A program made the position numbers and the translations under genes. Source: Pelagibacter sp047722505 (GTDB lineage: Bacteria > Pseudomonadota > Alphaproteobacteria > Pelagibacterales > Pelagibacteraceae). From it: a stretch of 64,000 nt of DNA. Location of the stretch: NCBI RefSeq assembly GCF_047722505.1, contig NZ_CP159814.1, forward strand, positions 1,054,001 to 1,118,000, in the 5' to 3' direction. Below, in pieces: positions 7,042 through 16,773 of the stretch. The notes under the pieces were generated by a model. The model was not told the origin of the DNA, ran no database searches, and saw nothing but the letters and a program-made list of their open reading frames with translations. Within the stretch, counting starts at the first letter, position 1. Each line of letters opens with the position of its first letter.

Positions 7042-8865
7042 TTAACTTTCTAAAAAGCTTTTTAGCTGTTTGGATCTGCTTGGGTGTTTTAATTTTCTTA
7101 AAGCTTTAGCTTCTATCTGTCTAATACGCTCTCTAGTTACAGAAAACTGAAGACCTACTTCTTCAAGAGTATGGTCTGTATTCATTCCAACACCAAATCT
7201 CATTCTAAGAACTCTTTCTTCTCTTGGTGTTAAAGTGGATAAAATCTTCGTCGTAGCTTCACTTAAATTTGACTTAATAGCTTGCTCTAAAGGTGCTAAT
7301 GCTTTTGTGTCCTCAATAAAATCACCTAAACTGCTATCCTCTTCATCTCCCACTGGTTTTTCAAGAGACACAGGTTCTTTTGATATTTTTAAAACTTTTC
7401 TAACTTTATCTAAAGGCATTCTTAATTTTTGCGCTAATTCTTCAGGTGTAGCTTCTCTACCAAACTCACTTAAAATTAACCTTTGAGTTCTTACAATTTT
7501 ATTAATGGTTTCAATCATGTGAACTGGAATTCTTATTGTACGAGCTTGGTCAGCAATAGATCTTGTAATTGCTTGTCTGATCCACCATGTAGCATATGTT
7601 GAAAATTTATAGCCTCTTCTGTATTCAAATTTGTCTACAGCTTTCATAAGACCAATATTTCCCTCTTGAATAAGATCTAAAAATTGAAGTCCTCTATTTG
7701 TATATTTTTTTGCAATTGAAATTACCAGCCTTAAGTTTGCTTCAACCATTTCTTTTTTTGCAATTCTAGATTCTTTTTCACCTTTTTGAACTCTGCTGAC
7801 TATTTTTTTATAATCAGTAACTGAAATTCCAAGTTTATGACTAATCTCAATTAATCTCTCTCTTATATTTTTAAATTCATCTTTATTTTTAGAAAAAAAC
7901 TGTTTCCACATAGGGTTAGTATCCAAGAACTTTTTAAGATTTGGATTAATTTCATTACCTATATAAAACTTGATAAATTCATTTCTTGGAATTTTTTGAT
8001 CCATTGCTAACCTCAAAAGATTTCCTTCTAACGAAACAATTTTTTTATTTTCTACATAATGTTTTTGAACCAATTCTTCTAGTACAGAGGGTGACAATTG
8101 TAATGATTTAATATTTTCTAAAATATCACTTACAATTTTATCATGTCCTTTTTCTTTAGCAGGCGAGAAACTTACTGCGTTTAAAATACAATCAAGTTTT
8201 TCTTTTTGATATTTAATTAATTTTGCGTATTCTTTTGTTAAAGTATTTACAGTTTTTAAAACTTTTGGTTTAATTTCAGTTTCCATTGCCGCAAGCGTTG
8301 GATTAAACTCATCATCCTCTCCATTATTTTCATCATTTTTATCAGTTTCACCAGAATTTCGTTGCTTAGCACTTGGACCTGTATTTTCATCTTCCATGTA
8401 GTTAGTATCAATATCAATAATTTCTCTAACTAAAATTTCATCAGTTTGAAGTTTTTCATCCCATTCTACAAATTGCTGCGCAGTAATTGGGCTTTGTGCT
8501 AATGCGATAAGCATTACATCTTTCCCCGCTTCTATTCTTTTTGCAATTGCGATTTCACCTTCTCGAGACAAGAGCTCAACTCCACCCATCTCTCTTAAAT
8601 ACATTCTTATAGGGTCATCACTTTTCTCGATAGTCTTACCTTCTTCTTTAGATGAACCCTCTTTTTTTCTTAAAACTTTAAAATCAGATTTTTTTTCTAC
8701 TAATGCTACACTCTCATCAAGAATGTACATGAAAGCTTGTTCTAAATTTTCGTCTGAAAGATTTCTTTTTCCTAATGATTTATTTAATTCATCAAAAGTT
8801 ATAAATCCTCTATGAGTCCCACGACCCATAAGTCTAGCAAATGATTTTGTAATTATTCTTTCCAC
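7042..8865 (-). CDS. rpoD: RNA polymerase primary sigma factor (sigma-70)
   Basis: Housekeeping sigma factor. There is a short region 1.1 (residues 1-60) and region 1.2 DPIRMYLREMG at 84-94. Region 2, for core binding and -10 recognition, includes GLQFLDLIQEGNIGLMKAV and the WWIRQAITR melting helix (roughly 380-440). The region 4 helix-turn-helix HTLEEVGLQFSVTRERIRQI starts at residue 565 and reads the -35. The start is GTG at 8865; the frame stays open a little further upstream, so the N-terminus may be slightly longer. At 607 residues it is somewhat shorter than most alphaproteobacterial RpoD, with a reduced non-conserved region. It is downstream of dnaG, as in the classic macromolecular synthesis operon, and is followed by two tRNA genes on the same strand. 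Confidence 0.97.
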   Translation of the reverse strand: MERIITKSFARLMGRGTHRGFITFDELNKSLGKRNLSDENLEQAFMYILDESVALVEKKSDFKVLRKKEGSSKEEGKTIEKSDDPIRMYLREMGGVELLSREGEIAIAKRIEAGKDVMLIALAQSPITAQQFVEWDEKLQTDEILVREIIDIDTNYMEDENTGPSAKQRNSGETDKNDENNGEDDEFNPTLAAMETEIKPKVLKTVNTLTKEYAKLIKYQKEKLDCILNAVSFSPAKEKGHDKIVSDILENIKSLQLSPSVLEELVQKHYVENKKIVSLEGNLLRLAMDQKIPRNEFIKFYIGNEINPNLKKFLDTNPMWKQFFSKNKDEFKNIRERLIEISHKLGISVTDYKKIVSRVQKGEKESRIAKKEMVEANLRLVISIAKKYTNRGLQFLDLIQEGNIGLMKAVDKFEYRRGYKFSTYATWWIRQAITRSIADQARTIRIPVHMIETINKIVRTQRLILSEFGREATPEELAQKLRMPLDKVRKVLKISKEPVSLEKPVGDEEDSSLGDFIEDTKALAPLEQAIKSNLSEATTKILSTLTPREERVLRMRFGVGMNTDHTLEEVGLQFSVTRERIRQIEAKALRKLKHPSRSKQLKSFLES

Positions 8866-8907
8866 AATAGTATATCTGAGATGACTTATATAAGCCCAAT
8901 TTGAGAA

Positions 8908-8933
8908 AAATCCACGTATTTTTTGATGGATTT
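8908..8933 (-). terminator. Possible attenuating hairpin between dnaG and rpoD
   Basis: On the minus strand AAATCCA pairs with TGGATTT (7 bp, 12-nt loop), with the descending arm running into a short T-run, overlapping the dnaG stop codon. It may act as a weak terminator or processing site that separates dnaG from rpoD expression. The stem is weak, so this is tentative. Confidence 0.3.
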
Positions 8934-10707
8934 AATTGATGTTTTTTTGTTTTTTTAGCTCTCTTATTTCATTGAAAGTACTTTCACTTAAATCTTTAGA
9001 AAACTTCGACTCGAGCTCTTCAATCCTAAACTCTAAATCGTAGTTTTTAAGGTCTCTAGAGACTTCTTCTAATAATTCAAACATTTTATTCTGATCATTT
9101 TGATGATTATTTAAAATATGTTTTATTGAGGCAAATTTAAAAATCTTTTCAGTTAATTGAGGGTCGATTGGAATTTGATCTAAGGTAAGTTTTTCTCCAC
9201 TCTTTAGTTTGGTTATCAAAGTTTCAAGAATTAATTTATTTTCTTCACTAAATAGATTTATATTTTCAATCATGTGAATATTTTCTTGAAATAAATCTAA
9301 ATTATTCATTATCAAATAAAGCAAGGAAAACTCTTTAAGTTCTACACCACTCAATGATTTACTTTCATTAAAATGTTTTTGGGTAGACTGTAATGATTTA
9401 ATTTTTTTAGTATAAAATTGTTTTTTTCCTACATTACTATGTGGAGTTAAAGATGAAATTTTCTCTAAGAAAAACTCTAGCACATATTTTTTTATAAAAT
9501 CATCTTTTATAGTTGCAGCAATAGCTCTTAATTTTTTTTCAAAAATAGCCATTGAAGAAGGATTGTTGTCAGTTTGCTGTTTATAATGGTTAAATATAAA
9601 CTGATGAATTGAAATTTTTGCTTGTTTAGTAAAATCAATAAAGTTTGCTTTGCCATTTTTATTTGCATAACTATCAGGGTCCTCTCCATCTGGTAAAAAA
9701 AGAAACGAAATTTGTTTTTCTGGTTGTAGTTCTTTAATTGAATTTTCTGCCGCTCTAAGTGCTGCTTTGTATCCACTTTCATCACCATCAAAACAAATAA
9801 TTATATCTTCAAAAAATTGGTTAAGCATTAAAATTTGCCTATCCGTTAAAGAAGTTCCAAGATTTGCTACAACATTTTCAATTCCATTTTTACTTAAACC
9901 AACTACATCCATATATCCCTCAACCAAATATACATGATCTATTTTATTGGATAATCTTCTAGCTAAATCTAAATTATATAAATTAGAACCCTTTTTAAAA
10001 AAAGGTGTTTCGGGAGAATTAATATATTTTGCTGAATAACTATTTTCTTGGATAGTTCTTCCTCCCAATCCAATAGGTTGACCTGAAATATTATTAATTG
10101 GAAATATTATTCTATCTCGAAATCTTTCAATGTATGTATTTTTTTTTTCATCTAAATAAAAAAGACCACTTTCTACTAAAACTTTTTCACTAAAATCATC
10201 TTTTAATTTTTCATAAAAATTAGAATTTCTTTCAACAAACCCTATTCTAAAATTTTTTACCTCATCTTTACTAAGGTTTCTTTTCTTTAAATAGTCTCTC
10301 GCAATAGTTAAACTTTCATTTTTTAAAATTTCATCATGATAAAATTGAACATATTGATTATAAATTGAGCAATATTCTTGCCAATTTTTTTCACGTTCTT
10401 CATCTTGTTTTGAAAATGTGTAAGGTCTCATACCTGCAAGATTTGCTAATGATTTTACCGATTCTCCAAATTTCAAATTTTGAGTTTTCATTAAAAAATC
10501 AAAAATATTTCCATGTTCTGATGTTGCAAAACAATGATAAAATTCTTTTTCGTCATTAACCGTAAATGAAGGTGTTTTTTCAGTTTTAAAAGGTGATAAG
10601 CCTACAAATTCTTTGCCTCTTTTTTTTAGACTGACAGACTTCGATACAACTGTTGAAACCTTTAAACGAGTTTTAATTTCGTCTAAATACTCTTTTGGGT
10701 ATTTCAT
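8932..10707 (-). CDS. dnaG: DNA primase DnaG with degenerate zinc-binding motif
   Basis: Makes RNA primers at the replication fork. The TOPRIM catalytic core shows EGYMDV at 263-268 and FDGDESGYKA from 306. The N-terminal CHC2 module keeps the family frame (LSPF, EKTPSF, FYHCF). Three of the four zinc ligand positions are replaced, however: Ser38 for Cys, Lys41 for His and Thr62 for Cys, leaving only Cys59. The C-terminal helicase-binding region (about 430-591) is poorly conserved, as usual. It starts at ATG 10707, sharing one base with the yqeY stop, and precedes rpoD. Identity is secure; whether the zinc module still binds metal is doubtful. Confidence 0.95.
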   Translation of the reverse strand: MKYPKEYLDEIKTRLKVSTVVSKSVSLKKRGKEFVGLSPFKTEKTPSFTVNDEKEFYHCFATSEHGNIFDFLMKTQNLKFGESVKSLANLAGMRPYTFSKQDEEREKNWQEYCSIYNQYVQFYHDEILKNESLTIARDYLKKRNLSKDEVKNFRIGFVERNSNFYEKLKDDFSEKVLVESGLFYLDEKKNTYIERFRDRIIFPINNISGQPIGLGGRTIQENSYSAKYINSPETPFFKKGSNLYNLDLARRLSNKIDHVYLVEGYMDVVGLSKNGIENVVANLGTSLTDRQILMLNQFFEDIIICFDGDESGYKAALRAAENSIKELQPEKQISFLFLPDGEDPDSYANKNGKANFIDFTKQAKISIHQFIFNHYKQQTDNNPSSMAIFEKKLRAIAATIKDDFIKKYVLEFFLEKISSLTPHSNVGKKQFYTKKIKSLQSTQKHFNESKSLSGVELKEFSLLYLIMNNLDLFQENIHMIENINLFSEENKLILETLITKLKSGEKLTLDQIPIDPQLTEKIFKFASIKHILNNHQNDQNKMFELLEEVSRDLKNYDLEFRIEELESKFSKDLSESTFNEIRELKKQKNIN

Positions 10708-11168
10708 TATTTATTCAGTAGTTCTTTAAGTAGAGGTCCGGCTTTAGCAAAATCTAGATTGTCAGGGTATGACTTTTTTAATTCACCCATAACTTTACCC
10801 ATGTCTTTAATTGATGTGGCGCCCAATTTACTTATTGTATCAACGCATATCTTTTTAGTTTCTTCATCGTTTAACTGTTGTGGTAAAAAACTAGATAAAA
10901 GATCAAATTCATTTTGCTCAACTTCTAGCAAATCTATTCTGTCATTTTTTTTATATATATCTATTGATTCGGTTCTTTGCTTGATCATTTTTTTTAAAAG
11001 TTTTTTAATATCCTCATCGTCTGTTTCTTTTATGTCAGCGCCAGATCGATTGATAATATCAATATCTTTTATTCCAGATAAAATTAACCTGTAGGTTGAG
11101 ATTTCAACCTTATTTTTTGATTTTAGAGAATTTTTATAGTTAGTTTCAATTTTTTCTTTCAATGTCAT
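10707..11168 (-). CDS. yqeY: GatB/YqeY domain protein
   Basis: A 153-residue cytoplasmic protein of the YqeY family, related to the tail domain of the GatB amidotransferase subunit. Recognisable blocks are EISTYRLILSGIKD near residue 23 and MGKVMGELKKSYP near 122. Proteins of this family are thought to interact with tRNA or to assist amidation, but their function is unsettled. It is the first gene of the yqeY-dnaG-rpoD set and is divergent from carA, an arrangement I recall from other Alphaproteobacteria. Confidence 0.88.
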   Translation of the reverse strand: MTLKEKIETNYKNSLKSKNKVEISTYRLILSGIKDIDIINRSGADIKETDDEDIKKLLKKMIKQRTESIDIYKKNDRIDLLEVEQNEFDLLSSFLPQQLNDEETKKICVDTISKLGATSIKDMGKVMGELKKSYPDNLDFAKAGPLLKELLNK

Positions 11169-11245
11169 AATATTTTTAATCTACTGCAAAGTGAAAATTC
11201 TTCAAAAGAAAAATTGTTTTTTTATAATTTTATAATACATCTCTG

Positions 11246-11274
11246 TTGCGATAATTAAGGTTTTATTGTATTAA
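11246..11274 (+). promoter_or_regulatory. Possible carAB promoter with overlapping inverted repeat
   Basis: TTGCGA at 11246-11251, a 17-bp spacer and TATTAA at 11269-11274, with a start expected near 11281, about 15 nt before carA. An inverted repeat AAGGTT (11257-11262) / AACCTT (11273-11278) overlaps the -10, so a repressor or a small hairpin may act here. The regulator is unknown and the promoter match is moderate. Confidence 0.4.
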
Positions 11275-11295
11275 CCTTTAACTCATGAGTTGTAA

Positions 11296-12492
11296 TTGAT
11301 CAAAAAAGCAAAAAAAATTAGCTCTAACAAAATCTCACAGATTCACACAGGCGTTTTAGTTCTTGAAAATAAAACTATCTTTAAAGGTGTTGGTATTGGC
11401 TACCAAGGAACTGCCACAGGTGAAGTATGTTTCAATACTTCTCTAACAGGATATCAAGAAATTATTTCAGACCCCTCTTATGCTGGACAAATTATCAATT
11501 TTACTTTTCCACACATTGGTAACGTTGGAACTAACAAGCAAGATTTAGAGTCTGATAAAGTTTGGACCAAAGGTGTAATTTTTAACTCTGAGATAACAAG
11601 CCCTTCTAATTATAGATCTTTAATTAATTTAGACCTGTGGTTAAAAAAAAATAAAATTGTTGGGATCACTGGTTTGGATACTAGAGGTTTAACTAATTAC
11701 ATTAGAGATAAAGGAGCCCCTAAAGGTACCATTTCTTTTTCTAATAAAGGCAATTTCAATATTAGTAAATTAACAAATATTACAACAAAATGGAGTGGGT
11801 TAAATAATTTAGATTTAGCTGAACACGTAACTACTAAAAAAAATTATATTTGGTCAGGTTTTAAAATTTGGGAAAAAAAAACTGGTTACAAAAAAAATAA
11901 AAAAAACTCATTACACGTTGTTGCAATTGACTATGGAATTAAAAAAAATATCCTAAGATATTTATCAGATCTTAATTGTAAAGTAACAGTGGTTTCATGC
12001 AAAACGAGTGCAAAAAACATCCTTAAATTAAAGCCAAATGGGATTTTTTTATCCAATGGCCCTGGTGACCCTGCAGCAACTGGAAAATACGCAATTGAAA
12101 TCATTAAAGAATTAATCAAAAATAATTTACCTATTTTTGGTATTTGTCTTGGTCATCAAATTCTAGCCTTAGCGCTTGGCGCAAAAACTAAAAAAATGAA
12201 ACTAGGTCATAGAGGTGCTAATCATCCAGTTAAAAACTTGATCAAAGATAATGTCGAAATCACGAGTCAAAACCATGGCTTTGAAATTGTAAGAGCAACA
12301 TTGCCGAAAAATATTGAAGTAACTCATAAGTCTTTATTTGATAATTGCATTGAAGGAATTAGATTAAAAAATAAACCTGTTTTTTCTGTTCAATATCACC
12401 CTGAGTCAAATCCAGGACCGCAGGATAGTGTTTATTTATTTGAAGAATTTATTAACAACATAAAAAAAAATGCCAAAAAGAAAAGATCTTAA
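11296..12492 (+). CDS. carA: Carbamoyl-phosphate synthase small (glutaminase) subunit
   Basis: Hydrolyses glutamine and passes ammonia to CarB for carbamoyl phosphate, the precursor of arginine and pyrimidines. The N-terminal CarA domain includes TGEVCFNTSLTGYQEI, and the class I amidotransferase domain in the second half has the nucleophile Cys in GICLGHQ and the His/Glu pair in YHPES. The start is TTG at 11296: an upstream ATG at 11285 hits a stop after four codons, and no ATG lies near the family N-terminus. It overlaps carB by 23 bp, which suggests translational coupling. Confidence 0.96.
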   Translation: MIKKAKKISSNKISQIHTGVLVLENKTIFKGVGIGYQGTATGEVCFNTSLTGYQEIISDPSYAGQIINFTFPHIGNVGTNKQDLESDKVWTKGVIFNSEITSPSNYRSLINLDLWLKKNKIVGITGLDTRGLTNYIRDKGAPKGTISFSNKGNFNISKLTNITTKWSGLNNLDLAEHVTTKKNYIWSGFKIWEKKTGYKKNKKNSLHVVAIDYGIKKNILRYLSDLNCKVTVVSCKTSAKNILKLKPNGIFLSNGPGDPAATGKYAIEIIKELIKNNLPIFGICLGHQILALALGAKTKKMKLGHRGANHPVKNLIKDNVEITSQNHGFEIVRATLPKNIEVTHKSLFDNCIEGIRLKNKPVFSVQYHPESNPGPQDSVYLFEEFINNIKKNAKKKRS

Positions 12493-15400
12493 AACTATAC
12501 TAATCGTTGGTGCTGGACCAATTATCATAGGTCAAGCATGTGAGTTTGACTACTCAGGTACACAAGCCTGTAAGGCCCTTAAAGATGAAGGTTATAAAGT
12601 TATTTTAATTAACTCTAACCCAGCAACTATCATGACAGACCCTGGTGTTGCAGATAAAACCTATATTGAGCCCATAACTTTAGAGGTATTAGAAAAAATT
12701 ATAAAAAAAGAAAAACCAGATGCAATTTTACCAACAATGGGTGGCCAAACTGCTTTGAATTTAGCAATGGAAGCGGAGAAAAAAGGAATTCTTAAGAAAT
12801 ATAAGATTGAGTTAATTGGTGCAAATTCTAAGGCAATCTCTAATGCAGAGGACAGAAAAAAATTCAGAAAAAATATGTTAGATATTGGTTTGGACTTACC
12901 AAAATCTAGAGTGGTAAATCATATTAGAGATGCCGCAAAAGCTTTAAAACAAATTGGATTACCTGCAATAATTAGACCTGCATTTACTTTGGGTGGTTTG
13001 GGTGGAGGAATTGCCAAAACTGAAAAAGAATATCTTAAAATAATTAAAGATGGCTTGCACGAATCTCCTGTTAGTCAAATTTTAATTGAAGAATGCCTCG
13101 AGGGTTGGAAAGAATTTGAAATGGAAGTTGTAAGAGACAAAAAAGACAACTGTATTATTATTTGTTCTATTGAAAACATTGACCCAATGGGAATTCATAC
13201 GGGAGACTCAATTACAGTTGCACCCGCTCTAACACTTACGGATAAAGAGTACCAGGTTATGAGAAATGCCTCAATTGCTTGTCTTAGAAAAATTGGAGTA
13301 GAAACAGGTGGTTCAAATGTTCAATTTGCAATCAATCCTAAAGATGGCAGAATGGTTATCATTGAAATGAACCCAAGAGTTTCGAGATCTTCAGCTCTTG
13401 CTTCTAAAGCAACAGGGTTTCCAATTGCAAAAGTTGCAGCAAAACTAGCTGTTGGTTACACACTTGATGAATTAAAGAATGAAATTACCAAAACAACACC
13501 TGCTTCTTTTGAACCTAGTATTGATTATGTTGTAACTAAAATACCAAGGTTTACCTTTGAAAAATTCTCTACTTCTGAGGCAATTCTTGGAACTTCAATG
13601 AAATCAGTTGGTGAAGCAATGGCAATTGGTAGAAACTTTAAAGAATCTCTTCAAAAAGCATTGGTTTCTCTTGAAATTGGCTTTTCAGGCTTAGATCGAA
13701 TTTTTCCACTTAGCAAAAAAGAAATAGAAAAAGAATTGAAAAAAAATATTCCAAACAGAATATTGTTAGCTGCAGAAGCGTTTAGAAAAAAAATAAATAT
13801 TAAAAGAATTCACCAACTTTGTAAAATAGACCCTTGGTTTTTAGAACAAATAAAAGAAATTGTTGATGAAGAAAATAAAATACAAAAAAGAGGTCTTCCT
13901 AAAGACTACAATGAATTTAATAGAATTAAATCAATAGGCTTTTCTGATAAAAAATTATCTGAAATTACTAAAATTTCTGAAGATATTGTTAGAAAAAAAA
14001 GAACTGCTTTAAAAGTATTACCAGTTTACAAAAAAGTAGATACTTGTGCTGCTGAATTTAAATCTTTCACACCTTATATGTACTCAACATATCAAAGAAA
14101 TTATGCTTTGAATTCAGAGTGTGAAGCAGAGCCTTCTTCAAGAAAAAAGATTATAATTTTAGGTGGTGGACCAAATCGTATAGGCCAAGGTATTGAGTTT
14201 GATTATTGTTGCTGCCAAGCAAGTTATGCTCTTAAAGATAGTGGTTTTGAAACTATAATGATTAACTGTAACCCTGAGACAGTTTCAACAGACTACGATA
14301 CAAGCGATAGACTTTATTTTGAGCCTCTTAAAGAAGAGTATGTTTATAATATTATCAAAAAAGAACAGCAAAAAGGAAACCTTGTGGGTATCATCGCTCA
14401 GTTCGGTGGACAAACTCCTATAAGACTTGCAAAATTTTTACATGATAACAAGCTTCCAATTTTAGGTACGCAGTACACATCAATTGATCTAGCTGAAGAT
14501 AGAGATAGATTTAGAAAATTACTTTATAGATTAAAATTAAAACAAGCAGAAAGTGGTATTGCTAAAACTTACAAGCAAGCCATTCAAATTGCTGAGAAAA
14601 TTGGACTGCCTTTAATGGTAAGACCTTCTTATGTTTTAGGTGGAAGAGCAATGGAAATTGTTCATGAAAAAAGCCAATTAAAAAACTTTGTGGAAGAAGC
14701 GTTTAAAGCTGCAGAAGATAATCCAATATTAATAGATAAGTTTATTAGCCATGCTATGGAAGTAGATGTTGACGCGATATCTGATGGTAAAGAAGTATTT
14801 GTTGCAGGTATCATGCAACACATTGAAGAAGCAGGTATTCATTCTGGGGATTCCGCATGCTCTTTACCTCCTATATCTATTAAACCAAAGTTGATAACAG
14901 AAATAGAGGTTCAAACAAAAAAATTAGCTTTAGCGTTAAATGTTAAAGGTTTTATGAATATTCAATTTGCCATTAAAAATGATGAAATTTATGTAATAGA
15001 AGTAAATCCAAGAGCAAGCAGAACAGTTCCTTTTGTATCTAAAGCAAAAGGTCTTCCTCTTGCTAAAATTGCATCACGTGTAATGGCTGGTGAAAAATTA
15101 TCTAAATTTAATTTAAAAGGTAAAAACAAAAACCTGTTTGCAGTTAAAGAGGCTGTATTTCCTTTCAATAAATTCCCAAATAGTGACTTATTGTTAGGAC
15201 CTGAGATGAAATCAACAGGTGAAGTAATGGGATTTGATAAAGATTTTGGCATGGCTTACGCAAAAAGCCAAATTGCTGCATCAAACTCATTACCAACAAA
15301 AGGTCTAGCATTTATCTCTCTTAAAGATGGTCATAAAGATGAAGGTGTAGATCTTGCAAAACAATTAATAAAATTAAATTTTACTTTATGTGCAACAGGT

Positions 15401-15694
15401 GGAACTGCGGATTACATTCGTGAACATGGAATAAAATGCAAAACGATAAATAAGGTTAGTGGAGGCTCTCCTCACATTGTTGATGTACTAAATTCTAAAA
15501 AAATTGCACTTGTAATTAATACGGGTGGTGGAAATAGTGAGCATCGTCTTCATGATGCAATGGCCTTAAGAAGAGCAACACTAGGTAATAAAGTTCCTTA
15601 TTGTACAAACATGTCTACTGCTCAAGCTTGCCTGATGGGGATTAGATCTTTAAAGACAAAAGAGATTACAGTAACTGCACTTCAAGATATTTAA
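12470..15694 (+). CDS. carB: Carbamoyl-phosphate synthase large subunit
   Basis: Synthetase subunit of 1074 residues with the usual internal duplication. The first carboxyphosphate half opens with GAGPIIIGQACEFDYSG, and the second carbamoyl-phosphate half opens with GGGPNRIGQGIEFDYC near residue 560. Each half carries an ATP-grasp domain. A C-terminal MGS-like allosteric domain (about 930-1074) includes TGGTADYIREHG. The length is normal and no catalytic block is missing. It is cotranscribed with carA. Its stop codon shares the tetranucleotide TTAA with the stop of the convergent ligase gene, leaving no room for a terminator. Confidence 0.97.
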   Translation: MPKRKDLKTILIVGAGPIIIGQACEFDYSGTQACKALKDEGYKVILINSNPATIMTDPGVADKTYIEPITLEVLEKIIKKEKPDAILPTMGGQTALNLAMEAEKKGILKKYKIELIGANSKAISNAEDRKKFRKNMLDIGLDLPKSRVVNHIRDAAKALKQIGLPAIIRPAFTLGGLGGGIAKTEKEYLKIIKDGLHESPVSQILIEECLEGWKEFEMEVVRDKKDNCIIICSIENIDPMGIHTGDSITVAPALTLTDKEYQVMRNASIACLRKIGVETGGSNVQFAINPKDGRMVIIEMNPRVSRSSALASKATGFPIAKVAAKLAVGYTLDELKNEITKTTPASFEPSIDYVVTKIPRFTFEKFSTSEAILGTSMKSVGEAMAIGRNFKESLQKALVSLEIGFSGLDRIFPLSKKEIEKELKKNIPNRILLAAEAFRKKINIKRIHQLCKIDPWFLEQIKEIVDEENKIQKRGLPKDYNEFNRIKSIGFSDKKLSEITKISEDIVRKKRTALKVLPVYKKVDTCAAEFKSFTPYMYSTYQRNYALNSECEAEPSSRKKIIILGGGPNRIGQGIEFDYCCCQASYALKDSGFETIMINCNPETVSTDYDTSDRLYFEPLKEEYVYNIIKKEQQKGNLVGIIAQFGGQTPIRLAKFLHDNKLPILGTQYTSIDLAEDRDRFRKLLYRLKLKQAESGIAKTYKQAIQIAEKIGLPLMVRPSYVLGGRAMEIVHEKSQLKNFVEEAFKAAEDNPILIDKFISHAMEVDVDAISDGKEVFVAGIMQHIEEAGIHSGDSACSLPPISIKPKLITEIEVQTKKLALALNVKGFMNIQFAIKNDEIYVIEVNPRASRTVPFVSKAKGLPLAKIASRVMAGEKLSKFNLKGKNKNLFAVKEAVFPFNKFPNSDLLLGPEMKSTGEVMGFDKDFGMAYAKSQIAASNSLPTKGLAFISLKDGHKDEGVDLAKQLIKLNFTLCATGGTADYIREHGIKCKTINKVSGGSPHIVDVLNSKKIALVINTGGGNSEHRLHDAMALRRATLGNKVPYCTNMSTAQACLMGIRSLKTKEITVTALQDI

Positions 15695-16746
15695 TGTGAA
15701 GACAAACCAGTATTTGCAATACTAAAAATCATATCTTCGTAACTCATATCAAGGTTTAAAACGCACGATCTATAAAAATAACCTTTTCGAAGACCAGGCA
15801 TTAAATTTGCTTCTATAAAATGAGGAACCCCTAAGTGATCCATTTTAATATCTATTCTACCTAAAGATTTGCCACCTAAAGCTTTGAACGAATCTTTTGC
15901 AAGTTTTGAAAGTTTGTCAAAAACCACAACATCTGAAACAAGAATTACACTCTCTTCGTCATTTTTTTTAACATTAAAATCAAGGATACAATGACCGTCT
16001 ATATTTTCTTTTACAATAATTTCAATTGGCATAGCTCTTAAAGTTCCATCCATGCTATCTTCAAAAATACCAACACTATATTCTTTTCCTGCTAAATATG
16101 TTTCAACTAAAGAAGGTGAGTTTTGACTTATTTTAATATCTAATACTTTTGAGGTAAAATCTTCAAAATTAAATACAATTGAATTTTTATCAACACCCCT
16201 ACTATCTCCGCCAGTTACTGGTTTAATAAAAAGAGGAAATTTTATTGGAATTGAACTTTTAGTTAAATATTCACCTGGGTTTGTTATAAAAAAATCTGCA
16301 GTTCTAATATTATTTTTTTGCATAATCTTCTTTGCTCTATTTTTATCACTTTCATTATCAAGAGCTGCTTTACTTGAGGCAATATATGGAATTTCAAACA
16401 TCTCTAAATAATCATTTAGCCAAATATTTCTATTATTAAAAAAGAAATACTTAACACCAGAGAATACCAAATCAGGCTTTCTTTTAACTAACGCTTCAAG
16501 ATCTTCTTCTGAATTAATTTCAGTAATTAATACATTTTTATATCGTTTAGATAAAATCCTTAGAACATTTTTTTCTTCTAGAATAATTCCAACATTATCT
16601 TGATGAGAATTTACTTCACCAAAATTAGGAACTACAACTATTTCTATCGACTTATCAATTTTTATTGGAATAATATTATTTTTTTTTAAAGGTAAAATAT
16701 TACCTATTTCTGGAATTCCTTGTTTAGCTATATCTTTTATAATCAT
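15691..16746 (-). CDS. D-alanine-D-alanine ligase-like ATP-grasp protein
   Basis: ATP-grasp ligase resembling D-Ala-D-Ala ligase. An N-terminal substrate domain is followed by FPLFIKPVTGGDSRGVDKNS (ATP-binding lysine and glycine-rich loop), and the metal-binding end GRIDIKMDHLGVPHFIEAN is followed by MPGL. I start it at ATG 16746 (MIIKDIAKQ), because the longer frame would need TTG at 16773 and crosses a small hairpin. The N-terminal domain does not closely match Ddl, and the gene is far from the mur cluster. It may therefore join other amino acids or peptides rather than make cell-wall D-Ala-D-Ala. Confidence 0.75.
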   Translation of the reverse strand: MIIKDIAKQGIPEIGNILPLKKNNIIPIKIDKSIEIVVVPNFGEVNSHQDNVGIILEEKNVLRILSKRYKNVLITEINSEEDLEALVKRKPDLVFSGVKYFFFNNRNIWLNDYLEMFEIPYIASSKAALDNESDKNRAKKIMQKNNIRTADFFITNPGEYLTKSSIPIKFPLFIKPVTGGDSRGVDKNSIVFNFEDFTSKVLDIKISQNSPSLVETYLAGKEYSVGIFEDSMDGTLRAMPIEIIVKENIDGHCILDFNVKKNDEESVILVSDVVVFDKLSKLAKDSFKALGGKSLGRIDIKMDHLGVPHFIEANLMPGLRKGYFYRSCVLNLDMSYEDMIFSIANTGLSSH

Positions 16747-16773
16747 AATAAATCCAATACATAACCCACGCAA

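Noticed and set aside
11285..11299. Mini-ORF (ATG plus four codons) before carA as a leader peptide
   Set aside because: Its stop overlaps the carA TTG start, but it has no ribosome site and no arginine or pyrimidine-related codons, so attenuation is not supported.
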